A DNA stretch of 64,000 nucleotides, from assembly GCF_963975745.1 (NCBI RefSeq), contig NZ_CAXBIB010000017.1:19807-83806 (forward strand). Direction: 5' to 3'. Within the stretch, counting starts at the first letter, position 1. Each line of letters starts with the position of its first letter. The notes beneath the pieces were generated by a model, which worked only from the letters and a program-made list of their open reading frames with translations, was not told where the DNA came from and searched no databases. The translations under genes and the position numbers were made by a program. This document shows, piece by piece, positions 62,328-64,000 of this stretch. The stretch is from Parvibaculum sp963975745 (GTDB lineage Bacteria > Pseudomonadota > Alphaproteobacteria > Parvibaculales > Parvibaculaceae).

Positions 62328-62350
62328 ATGGCCCGAATAAATCGGGCCAT
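62328..62350. repeat. 23-bp palindromic repeat, copy 2
   Basis: Identical to 12921-12943 (arms ATGGCCCGA and TCGGGCCAT). The two flanking bases GA after the repeat are also shared. Confidence 0.85.
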
Positions 62351-62412
62351 GAGGTTTGGGGGATGGGGTGTTGGGTTTCTCGACCGGTGGGGCAAGAGGC
62401 GTTGCGAGTGGG

Positions 62413-62433
62413 CCCCGGGGACAAGCCCCGGGG
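62413..62433. repeat. CCCCGGGG pair around ACAAG
   Basis: Two CCCCGGGG palindromes separated by ACAAG, followed by TGAC. GGGGACAA at its centre is the same word found in the TTRTCCCC clusters at 10.6 and 48.0 kb. Confidence 0.7.
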
Positions 62434-62507
62434 TGACACTTCCATTTTTTGTCGGCGTCGAAACTCAAGCGGCCGCTCGCAATGACGGCTGGAGAGAACG
62501 GGCCTCG

Positions 62508-63359
62508 CTATTTCGGCGTCAGCCCCAGCATCTTCGCGATCATCCTGTCGAGGGTGCGCTTCGAGGCGACGGCCATCAGGATTTTTTCGGCGAGGCGGCC
62601 CTTGACGGCGGCGTAGCGGACCTTCGGCTTCGGCGTCGTCAGTGCCTTGTGGATCAGGCGGCCCAGCGTTTCGGCCGGCAGGCCCTCGCGGCCCTGGTCG
62701 ATGAAGACCTTCTGGAATTTCTCGAGGATCGGCAGCCAGGGCGAGTTGCCGTAGCGGGCGATGTCGATCTCTTCCGCCTTGTCCCAGATCGCGGTCTTGA
62801 CCGGGCCCGGGCCGATGACGATGACGTCGATGCCGAACAGCATCAGCTCGCGGCGCAGGCTTTCCGAAAAACCTTCCAGCGCGAATTTCGATGCCGCGTA
62901 AGGCCCGATGAAGGGCATGGCGCGGATGCCGCCGACCGACGAGATGTTGACGATGCGGCCGGGCGGGCCCTTCAGCGATCGGTCGGCGCCCAAGAGCGGC
63001 GCGAAAGCCTGGGTCACCAGCAGAGGGCCGGTCAGATTGACTTCCATCTGTGTGCGGAAATCGGCCGGGTCGATTTCGAGCAGCGGGCCCGAGACCGCGA
63101 TGCCGGCATTGTTGACGAGGCCGGCCAGCGTTTCGCCCTTCAGCGCGGTGCGGACTTCCGCCGCGGCCGCGCGGATGGCCGCTTCGTCGGTGACGTCGAA
63201 GACCAGGGGCGTGAAGCTCGCGCCGAATTCCTGCCTGAGTTTGTCGGCGTCCGCCTGCTTGCGGACCGAGCCGAAGACATGGAAGCCCTTTTCGATCAGG
63301 ACCTTTGCGGCGGCATGGCCGATGCCGGTCGAGACGCCGGTGACGACGATGGATTTCAT
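62508..63359 (-). CDS. SDR-family oxidoreductase
   Basis: 283 residues. NAD(P) motif TGVSTGIGHA (residues 7-16), NNAGIAVSGP (about 88-97), serine in NISSVGG and YAASKFALEGFSE as the YxxxK pair. FGSVRKQADADKLR after the second strand suggests NADP(H). The C-terminal extension and GMAR-like ending fit the group often annotated as retinol- or ketoacyl-type dehydrogenases; substrate unknown. Single gene between repeats. Confidence 0.88.
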   Translation of the reverse strand: MKSIVVTGVSTGIGHAAAKVLIEKGFHVFGSVRKQADADKLRQEFGASFTPLVFDVTDEAAIRAAAAEVRTALKGETLAGLVNNAGIAVSGPLLEIDPADFRTQMEVNLTGPLLVTQAFAPLLGADRSLKGPPGRIVNISSVGGIRAMPFIGPYAASKFALEGFSESLRRELMLFGIDVIVIGPGPVKTAIWDKAEEIDIARYGNSPWLPILEKFQKVFIDQGREGLPAETLGRLIHKALTTPKPKVRYAAVKGRLAEKILMAVASKRTLDRMIAKMLGLTPK

Positions 63360-63379
63360 TTTGCTGGTTCCCCGGTTGG

Positions 63380-63442
63380 CGCCCCCGCCCCAAACGGGCT
63401 TCGCCCGTTTGACCCTCCCCGAGGGGAGGGTGGGAAGAGAAG
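63380..63442 (+). repeat. Double-hairpin repeat, AAACGGGC type, copy 2
   Basis: Matches 48098-48160 over 63 bp without mismatch. It lies between the SDR and GNAT genes. A reduced form, CCACCCTCCCC / TTGGGG, is seen at 63950-63964 near the window end. Confidence 0.88.
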
Positions 63443-63474
63443 AAAATCGTCAAACCTAGATAGAGACTCGACCC

Positions 63475-63927
63475 TTAAAGGTCCAGATCGTATCTGACCC
63501 AGTTTCGCGGTTGGGCGAGTTTGTCGTAGAGGGCGCGGGCGGTGGCGTTGGCGATGTCGGTCTGCCAGTAGAGGCGCAGCCAGCCGTCGGCGCGGCCTTT
63601 GGCGGCCAGCGCCTCGATCAGCGCGCGGCCCGCTCCTCGCCCGCGCGCTTCTTCCTTCACATAGAGGTCTTCGAGATAGCAGACCGGCTTCGGGCTCCAG
63701 GTGCCGGGATGGAGGAGCGCATGGGCGAAGCCGAGCGGGCCGTCCGTGCCTTCGGCGATCAGGCCGATATGGTTCGGCGCGGGCGCGAGGAAGCGTACCC
63801 ATGTGTCGGCGCTCACCTCGGGCGGCAGCGATGTTTCGTAGAAGGCGAGATAGGAAGCCCACATGGTGTCCCAGCCTTCGTGGTCGGCGGCGGTGAAGGG
63901 ACGTGTGCGGATGGTTTTTGCAGACAA
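63475..63927 (-). CDS. GNAT-family N-acetyltransferase
   Basis: 150 residues from a TTG at 63927 with GGAGG eight bases upstream; the frame extends to 63975 without a better site. The acetyl-CoA motif is EDLYVKEEARGRGAGRALIEAL (about 85-106), followed by GWLRLYWQTDIANATARALYDKL. The YWQTDxxNxxAxxLYDK ending is common among bacterial GNAT proteins acting on small amines or amino acids. Acceptor unknown. Confidence 0.88.
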   Translation of the reverse strand: MSAKTIRTRPFTAADHEGWDTMWASYLAFYETSLPPEVSADTWVRFLAPAPNHIGLIAEGTDGPLGFAHALLHPGTWSPKPVCYLEDLYVKEEARGRGAGRALIEALAAKGRADGWLRLYWQTDIANATARALYDKLAQPRNWVRYDLDL

Positions 63928-64000
63928 GACGGCAGCCTCCTTCCTACCACCCTCCCCTTGGGGATTCCTCTGCAAAACACAGTGTGCTTTGGTCGTCAGA

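Larger units (their letters stand above)
61997..62507. other. 511-base repeat-rich gap without a convincing gene
   Basis: It holds, in order, a GAGGCGCAGAGG word near 62248, a palindrome (62328-62350), a CCCCGGGG direct/inverted pair (62413-62433) and CTCGCAATGACGG near 62475. Open frames across it merely translate these repeats. Confidence 0.65.

Noticed and set aside
62093..62485. A 130-codon frame in the repeat-rich gap
   Set aside because: It is made of the translated palindromes and hairpins that also occur elsewhere; not a gene.

Overview
The window is GC-rich, densely coded DNA from an alphaproteobacterium, probably of the Hyphomicrobiales (Parvibaculum-like is a guess). The alphaproteobacterial reading rests on the order rpmH-rnpA-yidC-engB-argB, on families typical of that class (DUF1036, DUF2336, DUF3035 beside lspA and paired M16 peptidases, a TIGR03032 protein), on complete leucine-type acyl-CoA genes, and on many GC-rich palindromic intergenic repeats. 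No insertion sequence, prophage or CRISPR array is visible. One tRNA gene, tRNA-Arg(ACG), lies at 18.1 kb.

Layout. 0-10 kb: a cut-off alkylsulfatase, then a minus-strand leucine/isovalerate operon (ivd, mccB, mccA, aacS, acyl-CoA ligase) facing a TetR regulator across a short shared promoter region. 11-17 kb: accessory metabolism (DUF454, SDR, GFA-type protein, aldehyde dehydrogenase, MerR regulator, thiolase, TetR regulator). 17.2-18.2 kb: a Fic toxin-antitoxin pair and the tRNA. 18.4-25.9 kb: P1 peptidase, gamma-glutamyltransferase and an operon DUF547 / TVP38 / MerA-like flavoprotein / histidine kinase. 26-43.5 kb: conserved core genes (rpmH, rnpA, yidC, engB, argB, DUF1036, DUF2336, HAD phosphatase, mutL, pgi, two M16 peptidases, DUF3035 lipoprotein, lspA, ileS).

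43.7-48 kb: a cyclohexadienyl-dehydratase-like periplasmic protein, a PuuR-like regulator with a PEP-mutase/isocitrate-lyase family enzyme and a thioesterase, and a divergent omega-amino-acid aminotransferase. 48.2-57.2 kb: a second alkylsulfatase-like hydrolase, then a block made of a hybrid histidine kinase, a LuxR-type response regulator, a small membrane protein, a TIGR03032 protein and a large autotransporter. A 44-bp sequence (41 of 44 matching) stands as a direct repeat at both ends of this block. 57.3-64 kb: a BrnA antitoxin with a 5'-truncated brnT, a Crp/Fnr regulator, and a minus-strand series of small membrane peptide, AurF-like diiron protein, OsmC-like protein, truncated haemoglobin and PAS-adenylate cyclase, followed by an SDR and a GNAT acetyltransferase.

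How the genes may work together. Leucine and fatty-acyl catabolism is clustered at the left with three local regulators. The 58.6-62 kb series, with a Crp/Fnr regulator next to it, looks like a haem- and redox-linked cAMP signalling unit; this is the most interesting hypothesis in the window. The kinase/response-regulator/autotransporter block looks like a surface-protein module with its own signalling. The intergenic DNA carries at least six repeat families. Three of them occur as same-orientation pairs around single genes or modules.
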